From the NCBI GenBank assembly GCA_964019335.1, contig OZ025725.1:372001-436000 (forward strand): DNA of 64,000 nucleotides. Direction: 5' to 3'. The position numbers and the translations under genes are program-made. Source of the stretch: Diplonema japonicum (lineage: Eukaryota > Euglenozoa > Diplonemea > Diplonemida > Diplonemidae). This document shows, one piece after another, positions 18,901-32,726 of the stretch. The stretch's first letter is position 1, and every line of letters starts with the position of its first letter. Under the pieces are notes generated by a model that saw only the letters and a program-made list of their open reading frames with translations, did no database searches and was not told the origin of the DNA.

Positions 18901-21900
18901 GAAGTTATGCAGAACATCTTCGACTCTGTCCTGTTCGAACCTGGCAGGTACCAGTCGGTGGAGCACACCAACGTTTCCCCCACATGTGTGCCTTCCGAGA
19001 AGGACGAGCTCCTCAGCACCCCTTATGGCTTGCTCATCAATGAGCTTCAACACAGTCCACACGCCATTATCGACCCCTTGCTGGCACTCCTTGACCTTGC
19101 GGTGGAGCTTGACTCGGGCACTGTGTTCAACGACACGGCTGTGGAGATCATGTGCTACTTGGTGAGGATGCTGTCACGCGTCTATAACTACCTGTCGTTC
19201 CTCCTGCAGCACGCTACCCGGAGACACAAGTCTTTCGATAAGCCTCTCCGCGGTTTGAACATACAGCCCACTTCGTTGCGCGCCATCGCAACCTTCCACC
19301 GTGTGTTCCAAGAGAGGCTCCACAACGAGCTGCAGCCTATGCTTGAAAAATGGATGGAAGAAGCACGCAACTCTGTTATGAAGCACGAAGGGGAGACCAA
19401 GTCCGTTGAGACCACCGAGCTCGACCGTGTCACACAACTGATTTGCAAGCTCCAGGCACATGTACTGCTGCTGCATAGAAACACAGAAACGCTCGATGCC
19501 ACGTCAACAGGCACGTTGTTGGGGAGCTTTGTGTACATGTCAGCGCGTCACACGTGGAACCAGAAGCTGATCCCTGTCCCCGAGACGGAGCTCTATGAGA
19601 TCATTCACCTGCAGCGAAGGTCTTTGGTGGAGTATCTCTGCACGTCGGGGTCCAGCGCCATGTCATTTGTGCTTGACGGTGTCGTGCGTACAACTACGGA
19701 CCATGGCGGCAGAGAGCCCACAGCAGGAAGCAGGGTTCGGAACTGGTCGTACGTCGATGGCTCTAGCAACATCGGGAGGTTCACGATCCACTCCACGCGC
19801 GCCATGCCGATGATGGCGCAAGAGCTTCGCGACGACTTGAAACGGAGCTTCATCTCAAAAAGCCTAAACGAAGAGGTGCCGTTCACTGCGGACGGGTTTC
19901 AAACAGACGAGATCAACTTGCAGACGTTTCAACTCACCTTCAGGACGTGCCACCTCAAGGCACTCCCCGAACAAATATGCTGCAACGAGGACGTGGAAAC
20001 TGTGTTTTACGAGCAGCAGGACAGGCTGAGCGTCTTCCAGTGTGCGTCTGTCGAAAATGCACAGCACCGTGAGTGGGTGAGACTTGTCGGGCAGGAACAC
20101 GACATTCAACACTGGAACACATCAGACCCGCGAATGTTCCTCGCTGAGAATGACAGGATGTACCCTGAGTTCCTTAAAGACAGCGAGAAGTGGATAGAGG
20201 ACATCTTCGAACCTGTGAGGAGGAACAACTTAGAGCGCCCTCCATGGCGGCCACCTATTCTCATATATCTTCCCGAGAAAACCATCACTGAGTCAGAGAC
20301 AACAGTGTACCTGGAGGCCATCGACTCTGAAACAGGCGGGGTTATTGCGGAAGTATATGTGTTCCGGGCGCACAAAGCGGTGCACATCTACGAGCCTTTG
20401 TGGTTCGGCAGACGGAGATACAGGTCACTTGGGTACACTTCTGATGCGCGGTCTTCACTGCTGGCACTTCAGCCAAGCACGAAGGACAGGGACACCAAAT
20501 GGGCACCGTGGGCACGGTACGAGGCAGGTCACATTAACACGAAGAGCCAAGGCAGCGATTGCATCATCCTCCGCCACGCCACAGCGATCTCAAGCACATC
20601 AGGGCAGAAGTATTATGGCATAGAGGGCAACCTCAGCGGTGGCATCGAGCAGTTCATTCCTCAGCGTCTCCTGCACGGCCTTATTCCAAGCTGCCTGCTG
20701 GATTCGTACCTGTTCTGGCAGGACACTCAAGACAATCTAAGGGGCTACCCCATCAAGAACGAAGACCCAGAGGTTCAGCAGCCGCAGGATATTATTTTTG
20801 TCCAGCTACGCGATGTGAGCTACAAGCCCATGAAGGCGTCCTTCCCGCATACTGTGGCAAGGATAACAAAATACAGCCACTGGAGCCACTGCCCTAGAAC
20901 GCAGGATCCCAAGAACACCCCCGTGGAGCACTCTGAAGGTGCTGTGACGGAACTCCCTGACCTGGACCTTGAGCTGGCCCTGACACGCACTTCGACAACT
21001 GACGATGTGGATGAGATGCTCCCCAGGCAGAGCAGTTCTCAGCAATGTCATGATGAAAATATGTTGCTGCTTGACCTGCTGCACGCCGCAGAAGGTACCC
21101 CTCTCTTTAGCTTGGCACGACTGCTGATGCACATTGAAGACTTGTCACACATCCTAGCATGGACAAGGGCAGACTACAAAGACGGCGACCCATTTGAGAT
21201 CAGCAGGATACAGCTACCAAGGTTGAAACTCAACTTTACTGCGAAAGCCGACATATCCGGGGAGGTGAGGCTGTACTCCTTAGATCATGCTCACTTGTTC
21301 GTGTCGAATGACAGAAACCCTCTAACACTGAAGCTGCTGCAGGGCATGCCGCACGCACTGTTGATGCAAGACATCCATGGGCAGGTGTCGGTGTTGTTTC
21401 CCTCCTTCAATGTGAAGAGGCCTGACATCGACGACAACCCGTTCTCAACAGACATCGTCATCATACGCAACGACATGGAGTGGCTCATGAACTGTGACAC
21501 GAGGTACTACCTGTACCCTATACATGTCTCGTTGTCATTCTTGTTCACGCCGACCTTGGCCGCTGCATTGTACTTGTTGCTACACAAATTTAACTATCGT
21601 GACTACGAAGAGTCCTTCAGACTGTCTGGTGCCATCGGGACAGACAGGGAGCTCACAGCGGAGGAAAACCAGATTTTTGACAAGCTTGGGAACATTGTTG
21701 ACACGCACCCTGACGCACATGCGTGCAGGTGCAAGATTAGTCTACTGACTGCAGACTCACCATTGGAATTCCAATGGTACGTGCCAAGGGAGTCGACTAA
21801 ATACCTTCTGAAGAAGTCGAAAGTATCCGCAGCGTGTAAGCTCAACGACATGGAAGAGAAGCTGCTGATGTGGATCTCGTACTCTACAGAGGAGAAGATG

Positions 21901-24900
21901 AAGATCATCGAAGCGCAGAAGGCAAAAGATAAGTACGCCTTCGACCTGGTGTCAGACGCTGTTTACGAGAGTTTCGACAGTGTGCTAGAGGGGACAACAA
22001 ACAAGGTGAGACGCATCAAGACTTTCATCAAAGAGGTCAAGGAGAAGATCAACACGACACTGGACCTGAAGTGCGGCCGTGATGAGATCTTCCGTCTCGT
22101 GAGCATGTTCCTCAACGTATACCCGCCGTGCCTGGAGCCGTACTACCAGTGCTTGCTGTTCAACTACAGACAGTACCTCTCTGCTGTCGTTTGTGAAGAA
22201 GATGAGTGTGAGGTGCAGCTTCCTCCCATGGGCAAAGACGAACACTGGAACTTCAAAAGCGACTTGACCGGGTTAAAGGCATTCCCCGCAGCAAGGTTCC
22301 TCAATGTGAATCACTGCCACGAGAACCTCGTGTCTTTGAATGGCATCCTCAGCAAGATGAGCACCCTCACTGAGTGCTGGAAACGCAGGAATGAGAACCC
22401 GAACTCGAAGGATGAGTACGATGACCGGGTCATGCTGACGGGGACTGACGGGAACAACCATTCCATCCTGTGGTACTACAGCCTGCTGAGGGGGAAGACA
22501 AGATTCAAGGTAGGAAAGTTCAGGAGCACCCCGTGGTGCGTGTTTTGGATGATGCTCCCCTTCCACAGGCTTGCTAAGGATGCCAAGAAGTCCTTAGACT
22601 CTAGCGACACTATCATGAACAACTTCCTTGTGGCGTGTGCTTATGCGATCAAGAACAACCCATCTGTGCTCCCAAAGCTTCCTGTGTGGGAACCCGATAG
22701 GAAGAAGCACAAGTACACTGCTGACTGGGACACAAGTGTCCCATACTGGGAGAACTTCATAAGGCAGTTCTCGAAGGTGCTCAATGAGAGTGACCTGAGC
22801 GAGCTTCCTAACCCGAAGATCTTTGCAACCTTGAAGCCTGCCCCCAGGTACATGAAGGTGGTACCGCCCCTGTTGGAGAGGGCGTCTGTCGAGACACCTC
22901 TGACGTCGACGATGATCCTGCCGATGCTGACGAACTCGAGGTGCTCGTCAAGACTCCTGAAGCCGTCACTGGTCAATGGTCTCACGAGCAGGCAGCAGGA
23001 ATTGCTAGTCATAAAAGAGAATGACCTGCAAGCCTTTGTTTCCTGTCCACTGCAAGTGGTAGGACTCGACAAATACCTAGGGTACGTTACTCGGGACGAG
23101 CTCGGGTTGGACAGGGTGCCCTCAGAGCTACCATTCGATCTGTCAAAGCACCCCACATCCCACACGGTGGTGTCTGTGTCCATGGTGAACCGGCTCACCG
23201 CAGACATGGAGGAATTCGCGAAGGGGACCAATGAATCCACCATCCCCGCCTTGAAGGACTTGCACCCCAGCGAGCTGCGCAACATGCTGAACGGTGAAAA
23301 CGGTAAAGTACAGGAAGTGATCACCTCTCTGGAGATTCTGCTGGCGGACCTCACGAAGCTCCGCAACGAGGGTGTCACTTACATGGACACCATCCTTCCG
23401 CTCATTGTTAAGCTCGGCAATCATGTCCCGAAGAGCGACGCTTCGTGCGCCGGGATTTCCTTCATGTTGCGCAGGTACTGCAATCAAGAAGTTAACATAT
23501 GGCTGGAGTACATGTTCGGTGGGATGGTCAGCAGCAACATGAAAGAGGACATGCAGAAGCTGAACCCGTTCCTCTCTGACGAGGCAGTAGCGACGATTGA
23601 GCAGCTTGTAATCTCATCTGTTCTGATGGCGTGCCGTGTAGGCCATGCGAACAAGGCACGCGATGAGATCCAAGGGCTCATCGATGTCCTCAAGAGTGTG
23701 CAAAGATCTCGCGCGCTCAAGCAAGATGCCTTCGTGGCACACCTGCAGCAGAAGACCGACGCGGTTGCCAACTGCCTTGCCATGAGGCGGATGTTCTTCG
23801 AAACCACCGACAAGGGGCACACCTTCGACCCCCGCTTCATGATGTTCGAGTTCATCCTGAACATCGTACTGCGCGAGGAGCAGATTATAATGGTAAAAGA
23901 CTTCATGCATAGCCTGCAGAAGCCAGGGGGCTCTCTTGTGAAGCAGATGATCATGGGCGCTGGGAAGACAACTGTGGTAGGACCGCTAGTAGCGTTGATG
24001 GCCGCAGATGGCGACACGCTGATCATGCAAGTGGTGCCCGCTGCGCTGCTGGACTTCTCAAGAGGCGTGTTGAGGAAGACCTTTTCGTGCATCATGCGAA
24101 AGCAAATATTCAGTTTTGAGTGCGACAGGACCGGCGAGGTGGACACAGAGGTGTACGACAAGTTCAACAGAGCTCAGCGAACCTGCGGGATTGTTGTCAC
24201 GACGCCTTCTTCGGTGAAATCCATTTACCTTAAGTTCATCGAAGGGCTGCATAGGATGGAGGACACCAGCCTCAAGCCGCCGCTGCCTGAGGAAGAGAAG
24301 GAAGTGCGAATCCTAGCAAAGCTGCTCAATCAGTGGCAAAGCGCCGTTCTTGTCATGGACGAGGTGGACTTGCTGCTGCATCCCCTGAAGTCCGAGCTGA
24401 ACTTCCCTATCGGCGTGAAGCATGACCTCGACTTGGTGCCAGCACGATGGAGGTTGTGCATTCATCTTCTAGACGCAGTGTATTACAACAAACTGAGCAG
24501 GATGACCGTGCCCTTCAAGGACTCGTCGAAGGCAAGGGAGATCCTTTCTTTGCTGTGCGACGTCCTTGACGAGGGCTACAAGAGCAAGGCACTCCAACCC
24601 CTGCCGCACGTTATCTTACTAAACCTGAATTTTTACGAAACCAAGATGAAGCCTTTGATGGCCAGGTGGCTGCAGCTTTGGCTGCACTCGCAGCACCTCA
24701 CCGCCCTGAACGAGGACGAGGCCGTCAACTTCCTGATGCACCGCGACGACAGCCTCGTTGGGTTGATACGAGAAAGGCAGGTCCTACCGTACCATGTCAA
24801 GATGCTGAACTTGGGATATGATTGGCTTAACTCGTATCTTCCCCATGTGCTGCAGAAGATCAACAGAGTGTCCTTCGGTATCCTTGAGGAGAGGGAGATC

Positions 24901-27900
24901 AAGAAATTCCTGCAAAACCAACCCCTGACGCCGCAGACAAGGATCAAGCTCGCGATACCTTTCATCGGGAAGGATCAGCCGTCGCACAGCAGTGAGTTCG
25001 CCCACCCCGACATCGTCATCGGGTTGTCGGTGCTTGCCTACAGATACACAGGGCTGCGTGAGCAGGACTTCAATGCTGTGCTCAAGGAGATCCAAAGCAC
25101 TGTGGAGAAGGAGCCTGGGAAGTATTCTCAACGCAAGACGAATGTCATGTACGAGAAATGGGTGGAAGCTGCTGGTGGGAAGATCCTTGAGCATTTCAAC
25201 TACATCAAGAAGGTCGCAAAGGAGTCCGAAGAAGACATCACGTTGCAACCTTCAGAGTCTTACGCGACGGTGGAGGGAGCGGACAAACCCGAAGTGGTTC
25301 CTTTGCGACTGCTCAAACAGAGCAACAGAGAGGAGGTCACGAAGCTGTACCACCTCCTCAAGAGAACACCCGAGGTTATACACTGGTTCTTGGAAAACAT
25401 AATTTTCCCGGAGTGCATGCGACACCAAGTAGTCAAAATGAGCGCCTCGGGTCAGGAACTTGGTGGGACAATGGTGTTCGGACGCAGAATTGGGTTCTCT
25501 GGAACACCATCCGACCTGCTGCCTGAAGAACTCGGGAAGTGCGACTATGAAAGATGCACCGACGGAAGGCTCATACACACTTTAACAAGCACCGACACTG
25601 TAAGCTATAGGATTCTCGATGCTGGCTGGACAGTGCGTAGCGTGCTGAACCTTATCTGCACAACCAGTCCACCCTTCCACGCGCTCATCGACACCGGGGC
25701 CCTCATCACTGGGATGAGCAACTTTGAAGTTGCAAAGTACCTCCTGAAACACGGGCTCCCTACTATGGAGGGATGCGTGTTCGTAGACGAGCACAACAGA
25801 CAGATGATCCTAGTCCGTGCCACAGGGAGGGTCCTGAAGCTCGAGGAGTGCGGCATCCCACCTCTGAAGAGGTTTATGTTCTACGATCAGGTGCACACCA
25901 CTGGGATGGACGTGGCACATACTCCAAATGCGCAGGCTGCACTCACAATGGGCAAAGACATGACCTTCAGGGACTTCAGTCAGGGGGCTTACAGGATGCG
26001 TGGTATCGCAAAGGGGCAAACAGTGCATCTGCTTATCATCCCTGAGGTGTACGACCTCATCAGCAGGGAGGTGAGGGCATGCGGTGGGAGGCCGCTCGAT
26101 ACGCCGGTGCCCCACAATGCAGAGAACAACCATCGGGTTCTGGTCGACTGTGTCACGTGGCTCATGGTGAACTCGATGAAGATGGAGCGCATGCAGTTCA
26201 ACCAGCTCTGCGTCCAAACCACTGCCAACGTCTACCGCAAGGCAGCCTTCCGCCATCTCCACCAAACTCATCGGGTGTTCACCCTAAGAGGAGGTGTCCG
26301 CCCCACTACGCAAGCCCGCAACGCTCTGAACGTGTTCCGTGAGCCTGTGTCTTTCCATGTGCCCGAGGTCGTACCACAGAGTAAGATGTTTTCCGCTGCG
26401 CTAGAGGACCTCACGACTGCTCACAAAGAGTTCATCAAGGGGAAGGAAGCAATAGAAGTTACCAAACGTGTGCAGGAGAAAGTCCGCCAGGAGGACGAAG
26501 TGAACAGACCGAACCACGATGTTCAGATGGTACAGGAACAGGAAGACGAGAAGGAACAAGAAGAAGAGAAAGAAGTAGAACGAGAGATTGAGATAGAACG
26601 GTTCATCGACTTGGCATACTCCAGGGACGACGAAGCGCCACAGCCGTGGCCTGTGGAGAGCCTGGGGAACCTGAAATGTATCTACTACCCTTCTGTCGGG
26701 ACAGTGCAATGTGAGACACAGTTGTTCTACAACTTGCAGAAGTTCAAGCTGTATAAAAGGCGCCCGCTTGACTTCCCCGATTCGCTTCTCCTCTCGAATA
26801 ACTTCTTCAACCCCTCATGGGGTGGGCACAGAAGGATCAAGAACGTCATCGTCATCCTGGAATGGGTTCACAACGCCGGCATGATCAAGGTCAAGCCCAC
26901 ACCGTCACGCGACTACGGAGAGTACCTCGCGGCAAACAGCGACGCCAACGACCAGGTGCAGCGGACGCTAAAGCTCTTGGTTAAGGACGGCAAGATGGAG
27001 ACCACTGGCATGACCGACCTGATGAAGATAGCCCTTGGGCACAGCGTGTCGAGCGCGGATATGTCAGCAGAAGTCATGGCATCCCCTTCGCTTGATGTAA
27101 GTGAGGCCACTGAGATCCTGAAGGGCAACGCCCTGCGAGGCGAGGAAGACGGGCGCCACTTCATGGCAGTTTCGCTTGCTGAAGCAGAGACGCTTCGGAG
27201 AATCATCCACATCAAAGGTAGTGCCGGGTTGCCGTTTTTGGACGGAAACCCCTCAACGCACGTGGCTTTGAGACACGTTCCCTCCGGCAACAAGGTGATC
27301 GACGCCAGCACTGAGTTCCCCTTTGCGAAGCACAACTACCAGCACTACAAAGCTCATGCCTGCTTCAAATTTTTTGATTGCGAAATGCAGTATTCTGGTA
27401 GCGCGCAGAACTTACTCCTACGTTCGATGCACTGCTCGCCTCCCAAGCAGCGCATGGTGTTCTTCACACAAGTCATGGGGTGCAGAAGGAGAGGAGGGCA
27501 GAAATGGGAAACAACGCCGTTGTCACAGGTGTTCCGGTTGTCCAGCGCGTTCACGCTGCTGCAGCAGAAGGCCATTGGTGCTGTGATGCGCAGGAGGATC
27601 AAAGAGAACAACCTCCTCCTTGGCGATGCTTTCAAGGCGTTCAACCCTTCGGGTTCTGGTGTCCTGTCACCTTCGGAGGTGTGGGGTGCTCTTACATGGT
27701 TGGGCTTTGAGACCTCTGCAGAAGAGATCCTGCAATTCGTGCAGACAGCCGACACCATTGGGGACGGCAATGTGAACTACCCTGACTTCCTGCAGATCTT
27801 AACTGGCGAGCGGGAGACGGAAGAGGACCTGAACGCTGCGGAGGATGCAGGGAAGACCCTCCCAAGCGTCCCATCCAGAGGGGAAGAGGTACTGAGAGTG

Positions 27901-30900
27901 CTTCGCGCAGAGATCTCCGCGATAGCACAGAACGAGGAGGCCATCGCACTAAAGGAGCAGGAGGAAGAGGACAGGGAAGCCGCGAAACTAATCGAAGAGC
28001 AAGAGGACACCATGTTTGCCCTGTCAGGAAGGGTACCCAACCCGCACATCGAGGCGAAGACTGTGAAATTCGACTTTGCTCAGAACGCGCTGCCGAGACA
28101 CGTGGTTGCTTACGGGAAGGCAAGGACACACCGCGAGAAGCCTGTCGTCTACTTGCAGTCGATGAACGTGTCGGGCTTGAATAGCCCCACGCCACTTCGT
28201 GACAGAGAGGAGCTGAGAGAGAGGGTGAAGGAAAAAGAACCCACACACATAACAGGGTGGGACATCGGTGAGGAATCGTACCTGAAGCTCCCCTTGAGGC
28301 TCATTGACAAGGAAGCACTAGGGATGGAAGTAATCGATGATGGACTGGACTCCGAAGCAGAGAGCTGGGCCCACACGTACACCGAAGATGAGACCTGCAC
28401 AGACACCGACTACGACGAAAGCGGTGATGGCGACGAGTTCATGGAAGCAGAACTCCTCTCCAACAGCGAGCTCTCTGTCAGGTCACACGGAGACAGGGTC
28501 GTGATGTGGCACATGGGCGACGTAGTCGTCAGGATGTTCACAGTGCACTACGAAGGAAACCACTTCCTTGGATACACCGTGAACGGTGCCTCACGCCCTG
28601 CACTTACAAAGGTCACGATTCGCAGGGACCCTTATGAGCTATACTTCCCTGAACACGGAAGGGGCCTGCAGCTTCCATCAGACCCTCATGCTGCTGTACG
28701 CGTGTTGCACAACGTGAGGAATCTCTGCGTGGATGCCTCAGTCACACACGACATCACACCCGACATCAATGTATGCAAAGACGTAACAACCTCACAACAC
28801 ATTTCTTTTTTTTCAGATACACCCCCCTGAGCGAGGGTACCGTGAGTGGTGCATTACGCTGGACATGAAATTCCCCACCAAGCGGACTTTCAGCGAGGTG
28901 TGCTTGGCCAGGGTGAGCACGAAGTGTGTCTTCGTTGTGTCAAGCGATGGTGTTGTGAAGTGCGATGAAGAGATCAGCGACGACGAGGTATGCATAGCAC
29001 CACGTCACATGTTGTTCAGGAGTCCGACGTCTCGGTGATGGATGACATTGATGACTTTGGGACAGACCCCTTTGGTGGGCTGGGTGGGTTCATAGGCTTC
29101 AACGGCTTTAAGAAGTACTACATGTCGTCTGACACTGAGCTCAGCGACGACGAGTTCTTTGGTTTTGGCAACAATGTTAAAAAAGAGGAGGACAGCGAAG
29201 AGGTGAAAGAGATCCTCGCAGAATTGTCGAAGATGGACGCTGACAAAATGCTGGCGGAAATGCTCGCCGACCAGAAAAAGAAGAAAGGCGAGAAGAAAGA
29301 CGAGGACAGCTCCGATGAAGAGGAGGACCACGTGTCCGACAGGTCAAGCACCTCTGCGGAGAGCAACCTTGCCAAGCCGAGCACGAACAGGGTCCCTATC
29401 GACGACGGGGAGGTATGCTATGCTGCAATGCGCCTTATCAAACACATCACATCAGTGGCACATCGTAACGCTGAAAGTTTTCGAGCCCATCAAAGATGAC
29501 GCTGAAGACGTCTCTCCGGAAAAGCCTGATCTCTCTGACAAGGGACAGAAGGTATTAAAGCAACAACTCAAGTTACTTTGACATTTCTCACAGCTTGAAG
29601 ACGGATGGCTTGTACACCACAAGACACATGGGTACTGCATAGCGCACCCCGTCGGGGAGGCCTACACTATAGAAGTCCTCGATTCACATGAAAAGGTAGA
29701 TGGTGTTCCACGAGAGGACCTGTACTACGCCAAGCGCCCGCTGCGGAAGGAAGAAATCGTCTTCACGAAAAAGAAAAGCGGCTACACACAGGTACGTGTC
29801 ACTTAAACCAACAGCCACCGGACGCATCACACAGGGCTTTGTGGAAGTGGTTCACAAGGATGGGGCGTACAGCATTGCCTGCGATGATGGGTCGTTCCAC
29901 CACAATGTGAAGGCAGATCACGTAGACTCGGCTGATGAGGTATGTACACTGTACACCTGTTGAATCACATAAATTCAGTACTCGCGCAAGACAGGCAGCA
30001 TCGAGGAAGGCGCAAGGGTGTGGGTCCGCCCTGAGGTGCGCAAGCCTGTATATGGGTGGAACGGCGTAAAGCACGGCGACATAGGTGAGGTTGAGTGCGT
30101 GTGTGACACGACTGTGACCGTGCACTTCAGCAACAACGACTGCTGGGAAGGCGAGATGGACGAACTGGCCATTCCACCGGAGGATGTCCTGCGCAAGCAC
30201 GACAAAAACCCCGAGGAAAAACACCGCCCTGTCTGCCTGCAAGCCTTCATCGACGGCAAGCAAGTTGAAGTCGACGGGCAGCCCAGGGCAAGGTACACAA
30301 GGCTCAGAATGGAGAAAGGCCTACAACTCTTCGGCGGCGACAAGATAGGCGCATTGAAGATGCTTGGCGGGATCGTGAAGTGGGCGGACCTGTCAGTGCA
30401 GCACCAGGAGGAGCGCGATATCCTAGACAGCCACAAGACGTACCTTGAGGGGTGCCAATGGGCATGCAACCATTGCAACAAGGACAACCAGCGTACCATC
30501 AACACGTGCGAGTCGTGTGCCCACGCAAGGTACACAGTCCCCAAGGAGTCAGGCACTCGAGGGGTAGTCGACACCGATGCTGAGGACGACGCGGAAGCCA
30601 TCGCCGAGCGCAGGAAGGTTGTCGGTGCTATGCCACGCTCTCAGCTTGCAACGGAAGCCAGAGCAAAAGCCAAGCGACGAGGAAGGAAGTTTGTGAAGTG
30701 GGTACTACAAAGGGACGATCCTCGTTACAAACGGAAATCGGAGCAAAAGAGCAAACAAGATGTTAAAGACAAGCAAAAGGCAAAACGTGTTATCACAAAA
30801 AAGCTTCAAGAGCTCTGCGAACAGTACGACAGCCAGATCCAACCCCTCTCGCACCAGATCGAGAGGCTCGAGCTGCAAGCTCATCAGCAGAAAACCCATG

Positions 30901-32318
30901 ATATTCTGAATCAACAGGTTGAAGACCTTAGGCACAGAATACAAATGCTGGAGTACGAGAAGGACATGCACGAGATACCTTGGAAGGAGAAGGAAGTGTT
31001 CCTCAACATGAAGTACCTTCCTTTGAAGTACCCCGACGAACTGGAGCTGAAGGAAGAGCACACGGAACTGAAGACCTCACTGGTCAAGCTGAAGCAGGCG
31101 AAGATGAAATGCGAGCGTGACATCAAGGTGGCACCGCTGGAGCTGCAAATCAAGAAGCTAAGCGACAAGCTGAACGACAAACGAAGCAAGAGGCAAGGCG
31201 GGAACCACGGGAGACTGGAGCAGCAGATCAACCAAACACAGGCAAAGATCAACCGCATGAACGTGCAGCACGAACGTGACATGGAGAAGTTCGAGAAGCT
31301 AGAATCGAAGCTGTACAAAGACGTCGATCAGATGCGAGTGGCGAGCAGGCTGGCAAGGATCGAAAAGAAGAAAAGAGAACGCGAGGACTTCTCCAACGAC
31401 ACCGACTCCGAGACATCTGCCACCGACGTTGACGAAGAAGAAGAGGACGAGGAGGAGGACGAGGACTACGACGACGACACATCATACTCCTCCTCCTCGC
31501 TGAGCTCCCTCATCATGACTTCAATCGACAGCAGCGACATGTGGAACAAGAGAAGGAGAAAGGCGACCGGAGGGAGGAAGAAGGTGTACCGAGAGGAGTC
31601 GGAAGACACGTACACAAGTGAAGAAAATGAAGAAGAAGAAGAGGAGGAGGAGGAGGAGGAGGAAGAGGAGGAGACAATGACCGAAGATGAATGCGAACAG
31701 CAGTGCAGCGATGCTGAGACAGAAAGGTCCGGCTGCACTAGCAACGACTCGCAACATGCAGAGATGTCTGACACCATGAGCAAGAGCAGGAGCAGTACCA
31801 GAAGTACGAGCTCCTTGCCAAGTGGAGGGAGAGGACGGCACACCACAAAGCCTGCAAGATCTGTGAGCAGTGAAGCCAGCAATTCAACAGGCTCTGCAGA
31901 CAGCGACTGTGCCACTGGCACAAGCCGCACCACAGGAAGCGAGCACTCTCGTCAGGCAGCTGGACGGGGGAGGGGTGGTTACAAAGGCAAGCCTTCGACA
32001 ACGGAGTCCGCAGGGAGTGACAGTGGCAGCACAGGTAGCGGTAGCACTTCTTCTTCAAGCGTCAGCTTAACTGGACTCCCAGGAAGGGGCCGAGGGAGGG
32101 GGTCCAAAGGCACACCTTGTCCTACTGTCAGCAGCGGCCGTGGCAGCAGCCATCGCAGCAGCAGTGCTAATGAAGAAAGCGATGATGACGAGAACAAGCC
32201 CCTCTTACCAGAGGTCTCGCAGCCTTCACGTCCGGTTCCCGCACCCAGCAAAGGAAAAGGCGGCAAAGGAAAACAAGGCAAAAATTCGAAAGGTAAGAAG
32301 GGAAAGAAGAAGTTTTAA
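16000..32318 (+). CDS. Giant DUF3638-like helicase-style protein with EF-hands, Mib/KEG-like repeats and RanBP2 zinc finger
   Basis: Predicted about 5357 aa from seven exons: 16000-28770, 28817-28987, 29020-29412, 29456-29551, 29594-29791, 29835-29939 and 29979-32318. All six introns are phase 0, 32-46 nt, starting GTATG, GTATT or GTACG and ending CAG. The first about 2600 aa are conserved-looking but unrecognised. The core has a Walker A-like MIMGAGKTT (about 2650), Walker B/DEAD-like VMDEVDLL (about 2786), FSGTPSDLLP (about 3167) and an RMRGIAKGQ motif VI-like block (about 3330), the pattern of the large DUF3638/DUF3645 proteins of fungi and protists. Two EF-hands lie near 3880-3935. Exons 4-7 hold KEG/Mib-like repeats (GDIGEVECV...VTVHFSNNDCWEGEMDEL), then a RanBP2 finger (WACNHCN...CESC), coiled coil, acidic runs and a GR-rich tail. 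Function unknown; ubiquitin-linked regulation is only suggested by the accessory domains. Confidence 0.8.
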
Positions 32319-32687
32319 TATTTCTTTGTTGTTGTTTTTTTTATTTTTTTTTTTTTAAAGACTGAGCATGTTTTTGGGTTGTTTTTTTTTTTGTTTTTGT
32401 ATTCTCCATTTTCTTTTTAAACACAACTTTTCTTTTTTTTCTTCTTTTTTTTAACTTTATGTTTGCTGCACCGGTATTTTTTTTAACTCTCTAGCTTACA
32501 GCCCCATTACTAGTGCGGGCTCCTTTTTTTTTTTTTTTTTTAATACTCACAGTGTTTTAGACAAACATTAAAAAAAAAAAAATCGACACCCACTTATATT
32601 CCCCCCCCCCCCCCCACCAATAATTCACTTTCTTTTCCAAAAAAAAAACCAAAGGAGGGACCCACAAAAGAGGGGGGCTGGGAGGTC

Positions 32688-32719
<32 letters not shown>

Positions 32720-32726
32720 GGACCAA
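32319..32726. other. Homopolymer-rich spacer
   Basis: Runs of T, C and A (an A-run of about 29 nt ends at 32718). No gene seen. Confidence 0.5.
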
